Part shown: in pieces, positions 33,647 to 43,786 of the stretch
How positions within the stretch are numbered: position 1 is the first letter of the stretch
How the letters are laid out: each line of letters begins with the position of its first letter
Source of the DNA: Pseudomonas sp. BCA17
GTDB lineage: Bacteria; Pseudomonadota; Gammaproteobacteria; Pseudomonadales; Pseudomonadaceae
NCBI RefSeq assembly: GCF_004519405.1
Contig: NZ_SGWI01000008.1
Location: forward strand, 248,001 to 312,000
Direction of reading: 5' to 3'
Length of the DNA stretch: 64,000 nt
The notes under the pieces: model-generated
The model's input: the letters and a program-made list of their open reading frames with translations, nothing else
What the model was told of the DNA's origin: nothing
The model's database searches: none
Position numbers and translations under genes: made by a program

Positions 33647-35341
33647 TTAGTGCACCAGCATACCGGTGAACCAGTAAGCCTGCGCCAGGGTGATCAACCC
33701 GACGATCGTGGCGAAAAACAGGCTGTGCTTGAGGGTGAAGCGGAACAGGTCGGATTCCTTGCCCACTAGGCCCGTAGCCGCGCAGGCCACGGCGATCGAT
33801 TGCGGCGAAATCATCTTGCCGGTCACGCCGCCACTGGTGTTGGCTGCCACCAAGAGGGTGTCGTTGACGCCGATCTGGTGGGCGGTGGTGGCTTGCAGCG
33901 AGCTGAACAGAGCATTGGACGAGGTGTCGGAGCCTGTCAGGAAAACCCCCAGCCAGCCGAGGAAAGGCGAGAAAAACGGGAAAGCAGCGCCCGTGGCCGC
34001 CAATACCAGCGCCATGGTCGACGACATACCGGAGTAGTTGGTGACGAAGGCGAATGCCAGCACCATGCCGATGGACAGGATAGGCCAGCGCAGTTCGTAG
34101 AAAGTCTCTTTTAAAGTGGTCAGACCAGTTTTTATATCGATTTTCAGCACCAGCATCGAGATCAGGGCAGAGAAGAAAATCGCGGTGCCGGTGGCTGAGA
34201 TAGGGTCCAGTTTGAATACGGCCGGAATCGCGGTCGGGTTGGTGACGATCGGAGCGACTTTGATCACCATTTGATCCAGATGGGGAATCGCGAAGTTGAA
34301 GACCCAGCTGTACATCGAGCCGCCTGCGGCGAACATTGCTTTAAAGGGCTTGAGGGTCCAGATGGTGACCAATACGGTCAGGATCAGAAACGGCGACCAC
34401 GCTTTGAAAATCTGCCCCAGGCTATAAGGCGAGGCGACTGTGCTGCGTGGCTGGCCGAAACCACCGGCGCTGGCGGTGATCGCTGTGTTGGACGTGACAC
34501 CGGCAATCTGTGCGCCGGCGGTGCGTTTGGGCTGCCAGACCTTCAGGAACAGGGTCAGGGCGATCAGGCTGGCCAGGGCCGAGGTGATGTCCGGTAGCTC
34601 CGGGCCAATGAAGTTGGAGGTGAAGTACTGGGTGACGGCAAAGCTTGCGCCCGCCACCAGCGCCGCCGGCCAGGTTTCGCGAACGCCGCGCAGGCCGTCC
34701 ATCATGAACACCAGCCAGAACGGCACGAACAGCGATAGCAGTGGCAGTTGGCGACCGGTCATGGCGCCGATCTTGAACGCATCGATACCAGTCACCTGGC
34801 CGGCGACGATGATAGGAATGCCCAGTGCACCGAAGGCAACAGGCGCGGTGTTGGCGATCAGGCACAGGCCGGCAGCGTACAGCGGGTTGAAGCCCAGGCC
34901 CACCAGCAGCGCGGCGGTGATCGCTACAGGCGCACCGAAACCGGCAGCCCCCTCCAGGAAGGCGCCGAAGCAGAAGCCGATCAGCAATACCTGCAGGCGT
35001 TGGTCGTCGGTAATCGACAGGACCGAGCTGCGGATAATCTCGAATTGGCCGCTTTTGACCGTCAGCTTGTAGAGGAATACGGCGGCCACGATGATCCACG
35101 CGATAGGCCACAGGCCATAGGCGAAACCGTAACCGGCGGCGGCGAACGCCATGTCTACCGGCATCTGAAACGCGAAGATTGCGACCAGTATCGACAGTGC
35201 CAGAGTAATGCTCCCGGCGACGTGACCTTTGAGGCGAAACACGGCCAGGGCCAGGAAGAAGAATACGATGGGGATAACGGCCGCCAATGCGGAAAGGCCG
35301 AGGCTGCCGAGAGGGCTGTAGAGCTGTTGCCAGGTTTGCAT
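33647..35341 (-). CDS. lldP: L-lactate permease LldP
   Basis: A 564-residue inner-membrane transporter of the LctP family with about 13-14 hydrophobic helices and the family signatures GFCFGAFLEGAAGFGAPVAI and LIANTAPVAFGALGIPI near residues 115-175. It carries lactate (and glycolate) with protons. First structural gene of the locus, transcribed away from lldR; a palindromic operator candidate lies 53 bases upstream. Together with dld it gives uptake and oxidation of lactate. Confidence 0.94.
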   Translation of the reverse strand: MQTWQQLYSPLGSLGLSALAAVIPIVFFFLALAVFRLKGHVAGSITLALSILVAIFAFQMPVDMAFAAAGYGFAYGLWPIAWIIVAAVFLYKLTVKSGQFEIIRSSVLSITDDQRLQVLLIGFCFGAFLEGAAGFGAPVAITAALLVGLGFNPLYAAGLCLIANTAPVAFGALGIPIIVAGQVTGIDAFKIGAMTGRQLPLLSLFVPFWLVFMMDGLRGVRETWPAALVAGASFAVTQYFTSNFIGPELPDITSALASLIALTLFLKVWQPKRTAGAQIAGVTSNTAITASAGGFGQPRSTVASPYSLGQIFKAWSPFLILTVLVTIWTLKPFKAMFAAGGSMYSWVFNFAIPHLDQMVIKVAPIVTNPTAIPAVFKLDPISATGTAIFFSALISMLVLKIDIKTGLTTLKETFYELRWPILSIGMVLAFAFVTNYSGMSSTMALVLAATGAAFPFFSPFLGWLGVFLTGSDTSSNALFSSLQATTAHQIGVNDTLLVAANTSGGVTGKMISPQSIAVACAATGLVGKESDLFRFTLKHSLFFATIVGLITLAQAYWFTGMLVH

Positions 35342-35393
35342 ATGGGGTGGCCCCTAATTGTTGTTGGTCAGGCACTATTCAGGCGGTTTGGAT

Positions 35394-35410
35394 AATTGGT
35401 AAGACCAATT
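35394..35410. promoter_or_regulatory. Candidate LldR operator
   Basis: AATTGGTAAGACCAATT is a perfect 7-bp palindrome with a 3-base centre, matching the TGGT-N(2-4)-ACCA pattern bound by FadR-type GntR regulators such as LldR/PdhR. It stands upstream of lldP in the lldP-lldR divergent region, as expected for a lactate-relieved repressor site. Confidence 0.75.
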
Positions 35411-35603
35411 TACAAGCGCTGTCGGCTAGAGTAAAAGCCAGGGTGTGGGTGTGTCAATTTGCCGCTCACGAAACTTTGGTCGTAGCGCGCTAGGCGAGGG
35501 GTTCTGGTTGGGTCAATCAAGGGGCTTCTGATAGGTGCTGCAAGCGCGGCGATAGGCCAGAATAGAGGCCCCGGCGAGTGGTCGGGATTGTGGGGAGTGA
35601 GTT

Positions 35604-36371
35604 ATGGGGTTTGATCAGGTGCGTCAGCGCCGTTTGTCCGACGATATTGTCGAGCAGCTCGAGGGCATGATCCTTGAGGGCACGCTGAAGTCAGGCGAGC
35701 GCTTGCCGGCCGAGCGCGCTCTGGCGGAACAGTTCGGTGTGTCGCGCCCATCGTTGCGTGAGGCGATCCAGAAGCTGGCGGCCAAGGGGTTATTGGTCAG
35801 TCGCCAGGGGGGGGGTAACTATGTGGCGGAGTCTCTGGGGTCGACCTTCAGTGATCCTTTACTGCATCTGCTGGAGAACAACCCCGAGGCGCAGCGTGAT
35901 CTGCTGGAGTTTCGCCAGACGCTCGAAGCGTCCTGCGCCTATTACGCGGCGCTGCGCGCCACCGAGGTCGACCGTGAGCGGCTGACGGCGGCATTTGACG
36001 CTTTGCAGGATTGCTATACCCGGGCGGACGAGGTGAGCCGGTTGGAGGAGGGGGCGGCCGATGCGCGGTTTCATTTGGCGATTGCCGAGGCCAGCCATAA
36101 TGCTGTGTTGTTGCACACCATTCGCGGGCTGTTCGACCTGCTCAAGCGCAACGTGGTGACCAACATTGGTGGCATGTACCAGCAACGCACGGAAACGCGC
36201 GACATGCTGATCAGCCAGCATCGTGACTTGTATCTGGCAATTATCGAAGGGCGGGCCGAGCAGGCGCGCGAAGTCTCAACACGTCACCTGCTGTATGTGC
36301 AGGAAGTGTTGGAGGAAGTGCGTCAGGAGGTTCAGCGTGTAGCGCGGGCGGAGCGGCGTAAAGGCATGTAG
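35604..36371 (+). CDS. lldR: GntR/FadR-family regulator of lactate use
   Basis: A 255-residue regulator. Residues 10-80 are the GntR winged helix (LSDDIVEQLEGMILEGTLKSGERLPAERALAEQFGVSRPSLREAIQKL), and the rest is a FadR C-terminal ligand-binding helical bundle (FCD) with the metal-binding D..H...H pattern (ARFHLAIAEASHN, later SQHRDLY). Divergent from lldP; family and place point to LldR, which represses lldP in the absence of lactate. Confidence 0.9.
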   Translation: MGFDQVRQRRLSDDIVEQLEGMILEGTLKSGERLPAERALAEQFGVSRPSLREAIQKLAAKGLLVSRQGGGNYVAESLGSTFSDPLLHLLENNPEAQRDLLEFRQTLEASCAYYAALRATEVDRERLTAAFDALQDCYTRADEVSRLEEGAADARFHLAIAEASHNAVLLHTIRGLFDLLKRNVVTNIGGMYQQRTETRDMLISQHRDLYLAIIEGRAEQAREVSTRHLLYVQEVLEEVRQEVQRVARAERRKGM

Positions 36372-36395
36372 CCTGGGGTGAGTCACCCAGGCTAC
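36368..36395. terminator. Bidirectional hairpin between lldR and smpB
   Basis: GTAGCCTGGG (36368-36377) pairs with CCCAGGCTAC (36386-36395). It starts at the lldR stop and lies 14 bases from the end of convergent smpB. No long T run. Confidence 0.6.
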
Positions 36396-36408
36396 ATCGT
36401 CGCAAGAG

Positions 36409-36891
36409 TTACTCTTCCTTGCCCTTGTTGCGTACGGCGCGATGCAACTCACGGTTGGAGTCGCGTTCGCGCTCGGTATCACGCTTGTCGTATTCCTTCT
36501 TGCCCTTGCCCAGCGCGATCTCGCACTTGACCAGGTGCTTGCTCCAGTACCAGGACAAGCAGACACAGGCGTAGCCTTTCTGCTGTACGGCGGCTGCAAG
36601 TTTATCGATCTCGCGGGCATTGAGCAGCAGCTTGCGCGTGCGTACCGGGTCGGCAATCACGTGGGTGCTCGCGGTGGTCAGCGGGGTGATATGACTGCCG
36701 AGCAGCCATGCCTCGCCATCCTTGAGCAATACGTAGCTGTCGACCAGTTGCAGCTTGCTGGCTCGCAGACTTTTTACTTCCCAGCCGGCCAGGACCAGAC
36801 CAGCCTCGAACCGATGTTCGATGAAGTAATCGTGTCGCGCCTTTTTATTTTGCGCGATGGTCCCTGTGGGGTGTTTCTTTTGTTTAGCCAT
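36409..36891 (-). CDS. smpB: SsrA-binding protein SmpB
   Basis: A 160-residue RNA-binding protein, the usual size. The hallmark motifs are present: NKKARHDYFIEHRFEAGLVLAGWEVKSLRASKLQL, then GSHITPL and the basic tail KEYDKRDTERERDSNREL that enters the decoding centre. It delivers tmRNA to stalled ribosomes. The ATG at 36891 is the family start. Convergent with lldR; ssrA itself lies 6 kb to the left. Confidence 0.96.
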   Translation of the reverse strand: MAKQKKHPTGTIAQNKKARHDYFIEHRFEAGLVLAGWEVKSLRASKLQLVDSYVLLKDGEAWLLGSHITPLTTASTHVIADPVRTRKLLLNAREIDKLAAAVQQKGYACVCLSWYWSKHLVKCEIALGKGKKEYDKRDTERERDSNRELHRAVRNKGKEE

Positions 36892-37058
36892 AGGGGCGGC
36901 ATTATAGGGAGTTGCGAGGCTGTCGGCTACGGTCAACCTGCGTGCTTGAGCGTGTTCGACGAATCCCGGACAATACGGGCAGTTCTTTGATTTTTTTCTC
37001 TCGCGGATCGGGCTGTTCTTTTCGCGATGTTTGCCTCAGCAGTGGAAATAACGCTCAC

Positions 37059-37493
37059 ATGACGACGCATATTCAACGTTCGGCCCTGCTACCCTATCCG
37101 GCGCAGGCGCTCTATGACCTGGTCAACGACGTGGCGCGTTACCCGGAATTCCTGCCGTGGTGTTCTACTGCTGAGGTGCTGGAGAGCACTGACGAGCACA
37201 TGGTTGCCAGTGTCGGCGTGGCCAAGGGTGGGCTCAGCCAGCACTTTGTAACGCGCAATGTGCTGGTACCCGGGAAGTCCATCGAAATGAACCTGCAGGA
37301 AGGCCCATTCACTCAATTGCACGGGGTGTGGGTATTCAAAGCGCTGACCGACAAAGCCTGCAAAATCAGCCTGGACCTGTCCTTTGATTACGCAGGCCCG
37401 GTTGTACGGGCGACCTTGGGCCCTCTATTCAATCAGGCCGCCAATACATTAGTGGATGCATTTTGCCAGCGAGCCAAACAACTGCATGGTTGA
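37059..37493 (+). CDS. ratA: Coq10/RatA-type START-domain protein
   Basis: A 144-residue protein of the polyketide cyclase/START family, covering the full length (SALLPYPAQALYDLVNDVARYPEFLPWC at the start, LGPLFNQAANTLVDAFCQRAKQL at the end). Known as RatA in E. coli, where it was described to hinder 70S ribosome formation, and as a Coq10-type ubiquinone-binding protein; the true role in Pseudomonas is open. The ATG at 37059 is followed by the family start. Overlaps rnfH by 8 bases. Confidence 0.9.
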   Translation: MTTHIQRSALLPYPAQALYDLVNDVARYPEFLPWCSTAEVLESTDEHMVASVGVAKGGLSQHFVTRNVLVPGKSIEMNLQEGPFTQLHGVWVFKALTDKACKISLDLSFDYAGPVVRATLGPLFNQAANTLVDAFCQRAKQLHG

Positions 37494-37788
37494 GATTGAA
37501 GTGGTGTATGCCGCCATGGATCGCCAGGTTTTATTGGCGGTTACAGTGCCGGAGGGCACGAGCTTAAGGGCTGCGGTGCAGGCATCGGGAATCACGGCGC
37601 AATTTCCGGGGGTGGAGTTGGCTGAGTGCCCTCTGGGAATTTTCGGTAAGGTGGTCGAAAAGCCGGATGAACGCACCGTGAGTGCGGGGGATCGCATCGA
37701 GATCTACCGGCCTTTGCTGGCAGACCCTAAAGAGGTGCGTAGACTGCGCGCGGCCAAGGCTGCGATGGCCAGACAACAAAGCTCATGA
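37486..37788 (+). CDS. rnfH: RnfH-family ubiquitin-like protein
   Basis: A 100-residue UPF0125/RnfH protein with a beta-grasp fold: VEIEVVYAAMDRQVLLAVTVPEGTSLRAAVQASGI then LGIFGKVVEKPDERTVSAGDRIEIYRPLLADPKEVRR, the family core. The start overlaps ratA by 8 bases, as in many gamma-proteobacteria. Biochemical role not known. A 42-base palindrome follows the stop. Confidence 0.9.
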   Translation: MVEIEVVYAAMDRQVLLAVTVPEGTSLRAAVQASGITAQFPGVELAECPLGIFGKVVEKPDERTVSAGDRIEIYRPLLADPKEVRRLRAAKAAMARQQSS

Positions 37789-37793
37789 GTTCA

Positions 37794-37835
37794 CACACAA
37801 CAAAAAGCCCGGCATGCCGGGCTTTTTGTTGTGTG
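37794..37835. terminator. 42-bp perfect palindrome, bidirectional terminator
   Basis: CACACAACAAAAAGCCCGGC and its exact complement meet around the central AT, with A and T runs on the two sides of the GC core. It can end both rnfH (plus) and bamE (minus, ending at 37844). Confidence 0.85.
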
Positions 37836-37843
37836 GCGTAAAG

Positions 37844-38371
37844 TTACTGCGGGCTGGCGTCCAGTGGTTCCGGGGTCGGGACCGGGACGGTCTTCACGCC
37901 GTCGACGTCCTTCTGGATCTGGTCCAGCAAGGAGCCTGGCTTGGCCGGTACCTCGGATTTCGGCTTCTCGGCTTCTTGTGCAGGTGCGGTTACATTTGTA
38001 CCGTTGTCCTTGCCGAGCAGGGCATCATCACGGCTTACGCCGGGCTTGAAGTCACCCGACAGGCTGACAAGCTGATCGTTGCCATTAAAAATGACGCTGA
38101 CGCGCTCCTGCTGGCGTTCACCGCCACCGGGCTGGATGCTGTAGAGATAATCCCAGCGATCGGCATGGAAAGTGTCAGTCAGCAGGGGATTACCCATGAT
38201 AAACCGTACTTGCCGTCGGGTCATTCCCGGGCGTAACTGGTCTATCATGTCCTGCGTGACGACATTGCCCTGTTGGATGTCGATTTTGTAAACCCCGGGG
38301 AATGAACAACCGGCGAGTGCGAGCAGTCCCACAAAGGTGAAACTGGTTAGCAAGAGCTTGGTGTTTTGCAT
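37844..38371 (-). CDS. bamE: Outer-membrane assembly lipoprotein BamE (OmlA)
   Basis: A 175-residue lipoprotein. The signal peptide ends in a lipobox LALAGC with Cys22 as the lipidated residue. The SmpA/OmlA domain follows (GVYKIDIQQGNVVTQDMIDQLRPGMTRRQVRFIMGNPLL), then a proline- and lysine-rich tail of about 60 residues typical of Pseudomonas OmlA. It is a subunit of the BAM complex that inserts beta-barrel proteins. Divergent from fur with about 100 bases between starts, the classic omlA-fur pair. Confidence 0.95.
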   Translation of the reverse strand: MQNTKLLLTSFTFVGLLALAGCSFPGVYKIDIQQGNVVTQDMIDQLRPGMTRRQVRFIMGNPLLTDTFHADRWDYLYSIQPGGGERQQERVSVIFNGNDQLVSLSGDFKPGVSRDDALLGKDNGTNVTAPAQEAEKPKSEVPAKPGSLLDQIQKDVDGVKTVPVPTPEPLDASPQ

Positions 38372-38470
38372 CGGTGGGCGACTTCCACTATCTTGGCTGG
38401 GACAACGTTAAACGCCGATCATACCCGTATTAAGAGAAGCTGCGAAGCAGCATCCGCGAGAAAGCTAACC

Positions 38471-38875
38471 ATGGTTGAAAATAGCGAACTACGCAAAGTC
38501 GGTCTCAAAGTGACTCTGCCACGAGTCAAAATTCTACAAATGCTCGATTCTGCTGAGCAGCGTCACATGAGTGCCGAAGATGTCTACAAGGCGCTGATGG
38601 AGTCCAACGAGGACGTTGGCCTGGCCACGGTTTATCGTGTGCTGACCCAGTTTGAAGCCGCGGGGCTGGTGGTTCGTCATAATTTCGACGGCGGTCATGC
38701 GGTGTTTGAGTTGGCCGACGGTGGTCATCATGACCATATGGTTGACCTGGATACCAATGAGGTTATCGAGTTCACCAGTCCCGAGATCGAAGCTTTGCAG
38801 CATAAGGTCGCTGAAGAGCATGGATTCGATTTGGTTGACCACAATCTGGTTTTGTACATCCGTAAGAAAAAGTAA
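38471..38875 (+). CDS. fur: Ferric uptake regulator Fur
   Basis: A 134-residue iron-responsive repressor of usual Pseudomonas length. The winged helix is at about 10-80 (GLKVTLPRVKILQMLD, ATVYRVLTQFEAAGLV), followed by the metal-binding HHDHMVDLDTNEVIEF segment and a C-terminal dimerisation region. There is no C-terminal CxxC, as usual for Pseudomonas Fur. The ATG at 38471 is the family start. A strong terminator follows at 38908. Confidence 0.97.
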   Translation: MVENSELRKVGLKVTLPRVKILQMLDSAEQRHMSAEDVYKALMESNEDVGLATVYRVLTQFEAAGLVVRHNFDGGHAVFELADGGHHDHMVDLDTNEVIEFTSPEIEALQHKVAEEHGFDLVDHNLVLYIRKKK

Positions 38876-38907
38876 AAAGCGACGCAGATTCACTCTGCGT
38901 AACGACC

Positions 38908-38937
38908 GAAGGCGACCTCAGGGTCGCCTTCGCGTTT
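38908..38937 (+). terminator. fur terminator
   Basis: GAAGGCGACC (38908-38917) and GGTCGCCTTC (38922-38931) around TCAG, followed by GCGTTTTC. It also lies before the end of convergent recN. Confidence 0.8.
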
Positions 38938-38960
38938 TCTATATAAAGAGAAAGACTTGG

Positions 38961-40634
38961 TTAAGCCTTTGCGGCTACCACCATTTTCTTTGCGTGGGCC
39001 AAAGACTCTTTGGTCAAATCTATGCCCCCCAGCATGCGTGCCACTTCCTCCACACGTTCTGATTTGTTCAGCTTGGACACCGCCGTATGCGTTGCATCAC
39101 TGCCGCGCACTTTGTGCACGAATAGGTGCTGGTGCCCTTGAGCGGCCACTTGCGGCAAGTGCGTCACCGTAAGCACCTGGCCGCGATCTCCCAAACGTCG
39201 CAATAATTGGCCAACAATCTCTGCAGTCGGCCCGCCGATCCCCACATCCACTTCGTCGAACACCAAGGTGGGTACGCGTGAGGTCTGGGCCGTTATCACC
39301 TGTATGGCAAGGCTGATACGCGAGAGCTCGCCGCCGGAAGCGACCTTGGCCAGGGCCTTGAGCGGTTGTCCCGGGTTGGCGCTGACCAGCAGCTCCACCT
39401 GCTCCAGGCCATGGGGTTGCAGTTCATGGCTGGTGTTCGTGTGCAATTCGATGGTAAAGCGGCCGCCAGGCATGCCCAGGCGCTGGATTTCCTGCTCTAC
39501 CGCGCTGGCCAGCCCAGTGGCAGCTTGATGGCGCAGGTCACTCAGTTCTCGCGCTTTCTCATGGTAATGACGGGCAAATGAAGCGAGTTCTTCACCGAGG
39601 CGTTCGATGGACTCGTCGTTTGCGTTCAGGGTTTCGATCTCATCCAGCAATTTCTGCTGCATCGCCGCCACTTCAGTGGGTTGGATCCGATGTTTGCGTG
39701 CCAGCGTATAAATGGTGTCCAGGCGTTCTTCTATTTCCTGGAGACGAGCAGGGTCGGCATCAAAGTGATCCAGGAAGCGGTTCAGTTCACCCACAGCTTC
39801 CTCGACCTGGATTTGTGCGCTGGTCAGTAGCGTGGTGGCTTCGCTTAATGAGCCGGATGCGCTGTTTACGCTGGACAGGCGATTGAGGCTGGCCGTGAGT
39901 GCATTGAGCACATTGCCGGAATCACTCTCGCTGCATTGCTCCACTACCTGGCGGCAGATACCCAGCAGGGTTTCTGCATTGGTGAGGTTCTTGTGTTCCT
40001 GTTCCAGTTGTTCCAGCTCTGTCTCGCCCAGGCCCAGGCTTTCCAGTTCTTCAAGTTGATAGCTGAGCAACTGGTGGCGAGCGCGCTGTTCGTCGCCTGA
40101 GTTGGACAGGCTCTCCAGCTCCTGGCGGGTCTGGCGCCAACGTTGGGCGGCCAGTTGCACTTGGCGGGCCAGGTCGGTAGCGCCGGCGTATTCATCCAGC
40201 AAGCGACGGTGGGTGTCGGTTTTCAGCAGGGATTGGTGTTCGTGCTGACTGTGGATATCGATCAGCAGTTCGCCCAGGGCTTTCAAGTCGCCAAGGGGAC
40301 AGGGTGTGCCATTGATATAGCCGCGTGAGCGCCCTTCGGCAGTGATGACTCGGCGCAGGATGCACGGGCCTTCATTATTGAGGTCGCGCTCAGTCAGCCA
40401 GGCTTCGGCTTCGGGGATGTCCGCCAGATCAAAGGTGGCCAGGATATCGGCCTTTTCCGCGCCGGGACGAACTACGCCACTGTCGGCCCGGTCGCCCAGG
40501 GTCAAGCCTAGGGCGTCGAGCATGATGGACTTGCCGGCGCCGGTTTCGCCTGTGATTACGCTCATCCCGCGATCGAGTTCAAGATCAAGGTGTTCAACAA
40601 TGGCGTAGTTATGTACGGACAGGTGCACCAGCAT
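38961..40634 (-). CDS. recN: DNA repair protein RecN
   Basis: A 557-residue SMC-like ATPase for double-strand break repair. Walker A is GETGAGKS near residue 30; about residues 150-370 are coiled-coil arms; near the C-terminus are the ABC-type signature LAKVASGGELSRISLA, Walker B TLVFDEVDVGIGG and the H-loop VTHLPQVAA. The ATG at 40634 (MLVHLSVHNYAIVEHL) is the family start; a longer reading adds five residues. Divergent from grpE. Confidence 0.95.
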   Translation of the reverse strand: MLVHLSVHNYAIVEHLDLELDRGMSVITGETGAGKSIMLDALGLTLGDRADSGVVRPGAEKADILATFDLADIPEAEAWLTERDLNNEGPCILRRVITAEGRSRGYINGTPCPLGDLKALGELLIDIHSQHEHQSLLKTDTHRRLLDEYAGATDLARQVQLAAQRWRQTRQELESLSNSGDEQRARHQLLSYQLEELESLGLGETELEQLEQEHKNLTNAETLLGICRQVVEQCSESDSGNVLNALTASLNRLSSVNSASGSLSEATTLLTSAQIQVEEAVGELNRFLDHFDADPARLQEIEERLDTIYTLARKHRIQPTEVAAMQQKLLDEIETLNANDESIERLGEELASFARHYHEKARELSDLRHQAATGLASAVEQEIQRLGMPGGRFTIELHTNTSHELQPHGLEQVELLVSANPGQPLKALAKVASGGELSRISLAIQVITAQTSRVPTLVFDEVDVGIGGPTAEIVGQLLRRLGDRGQVLTVTHLPQVAAQGHQHLFVHKVRGSDATHTAVSKLNKSERVEEVARMLGGIDLTKESLAHAKKMVVAAKA

Positions 40635-40807
40635 GACGGCCGCTCCCAAGCTTTAAGTCTGGTTATTTATACAGTGTTTTGTTCGGGGCTGACAATCCTG
40701 TCGCTTAGCTCGATTTGCTTGGGAGTTTTTGTTTTTTAGCGCAATGCGGAATGAGGGTGACGGAAATGATCCGAGTCTTTTGAAAGACTTTTGGTAACGC
40801 CTGCGCC

Positions 40808-40836
40808 CTTGAACCTGAAAATTGTGGCCCCATATA
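40808..40836 (+). promoter_or_regulatory. Sigma-32 heat-shock promoter of grpE-dnaK-dnaJ
   Basis: CTTGAAC (40808-40814), a 13-base spacer and CCCCATATA (40828-40836) fit the sigma-32 consensus CTTGAAA-N(11-16)-CCCCATNT. It lies about 50 bases before the grpE start. Confidence 0.8.
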
Positions 40837-40888
40837 CCGGAACAGAAGCGCGAGTTGAGTTCGCGCATGATTTTGAAAGGAGAAATCT

Positions 40889-41449
40889 ATGGCTGACGAA
40901 CAGACGCAGGATACGCAAACTCCAGACGCCAATTCGGCTGTCGGCGATGAGCTGGCAACTCGTGTACAAGTGCTTGAAGAGCAATTGGCCGCTGCGCAGG
41001 ATCAGTCTTTGCGTGTTGCCGCTGATCTGCAGAACGTCCGCCGCCGTGCCGAGCAGGATGTAGAAAAGGCCCACAAATTCGCACTGGAAAAATTCGCGAG
41101 TGACTTGCTGCCGATTATCGACAGCCTGGAGCGTGGTCTCGAGTTGTCCAACCCAGACGACGAAAACATCCGTCCGATGCGCGAAGGGATCGAGCTGACC
41201 CTGAAAATGTTCCAGGACACCCTGAAGCGTTATCAGTTGGAAGCTGTGGATCCGCAGGGCGGCGAACCGTTCAACGCTGAGCATCACCAAGCCATGGCCA
41301 TGCAGGAGAGCCATGACCTTGAGCCTAACAGTGTGTTGAAAGTATTCCAGAAGGGTTACCTGCTCAACGGTCGCTTGCTGCGCCCGGCAATGGTGGTGGT
41401 GAGCAAGGCTCCCGCACCGGTTTCACCTTCTATTGATGAGCAGGCTTGA
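40889..41449 (+). CDS. grpE: Nucleotide exchange factor GrpE
   Basis: A 186-residue co-chaperone that releases ADP from DnaK. The N-terminal long coiled-coil helix (about 20-85: LATRVQVLEEQLAAAQDQSL, then RVAADLQNVRRRAEQDVEKAHKFALEKF) leads to a C-terminal beta domain (FNAEHHQAMAMQESHDLEPNSVLKVFQKGYLLNGRLLRPAMVVVSK). AAGGAG stands before the ATG. First gene of the heat-shock operon. Confidence 0.97.
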   Translation: MADEQTQDTQTPDANSAVGDELATRVQVLEEQLAAAQDQSLRVAADLQNVRRRAEQDVEKAHKFALEKFASDLLPIIDSLERGLELSNPDDENIRPMREGIELTLKMFQDTLKRYQLEAVDPQGGEPFNAEHHQAMAMQESHDLEPNSVLKVFQKGYLLNGRLLRPAMVVVSKAPAPVSPSIDEQA

Positions 41450-41551
41450 AATCAGTCGTAACGGCCCCATCTATAAGTCAAGCGTTTAAGTGCTACCGCA
41501 GTTAGCCACCACTGCTGCGGCATCCAAATTCAAGTTTCTGGAGAGTAAATC

Positions 41552-43468
<1,917 letters not shown>

Positions 43469-43786
43469 GTTGGTCGCCCGGTTGACCGCTATCAAGCGGT
43501 GACTGGTAGGATGTCGCCGCGCGGGAGCTTGCTCCCGCGTTGGTGTGTCTGGGGTATGCGAATTTTTACAGTATGCGACAGCGTTCGGATGCTGGCGGTG
43601 TGATCGGGAATGCTCCTGCTTTCCGAGCAGTAAATACCGCGCTTTTGGCTGGGACTCCGGCTAAAAAGCAGTAATGACCAGGATCGTTGAATTGACGTGA
43701 GTTGGGTCCGGGCCTGTATTGGGGCTCAACGAGTTTGGCAAGGCTCAGGAGGGTCTGGCTGAACGTCCTTAAGAGTGCAAAGACTT
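43469..43786. other. dnaK-dnaJ intergenic region with a REP-like hairpin
   Basis: About 320 bases without a gene. CGCGGGAGC (43520-43528) and GCTCCCGCG (43531-43539) form a tight hairpin of the P. fluorescens REP type, able to protect or attenuate the message between dnaK and dnaJ. The rest shows no further gene; a separate dnaJ promoter is possible. Confidence 0.6.
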
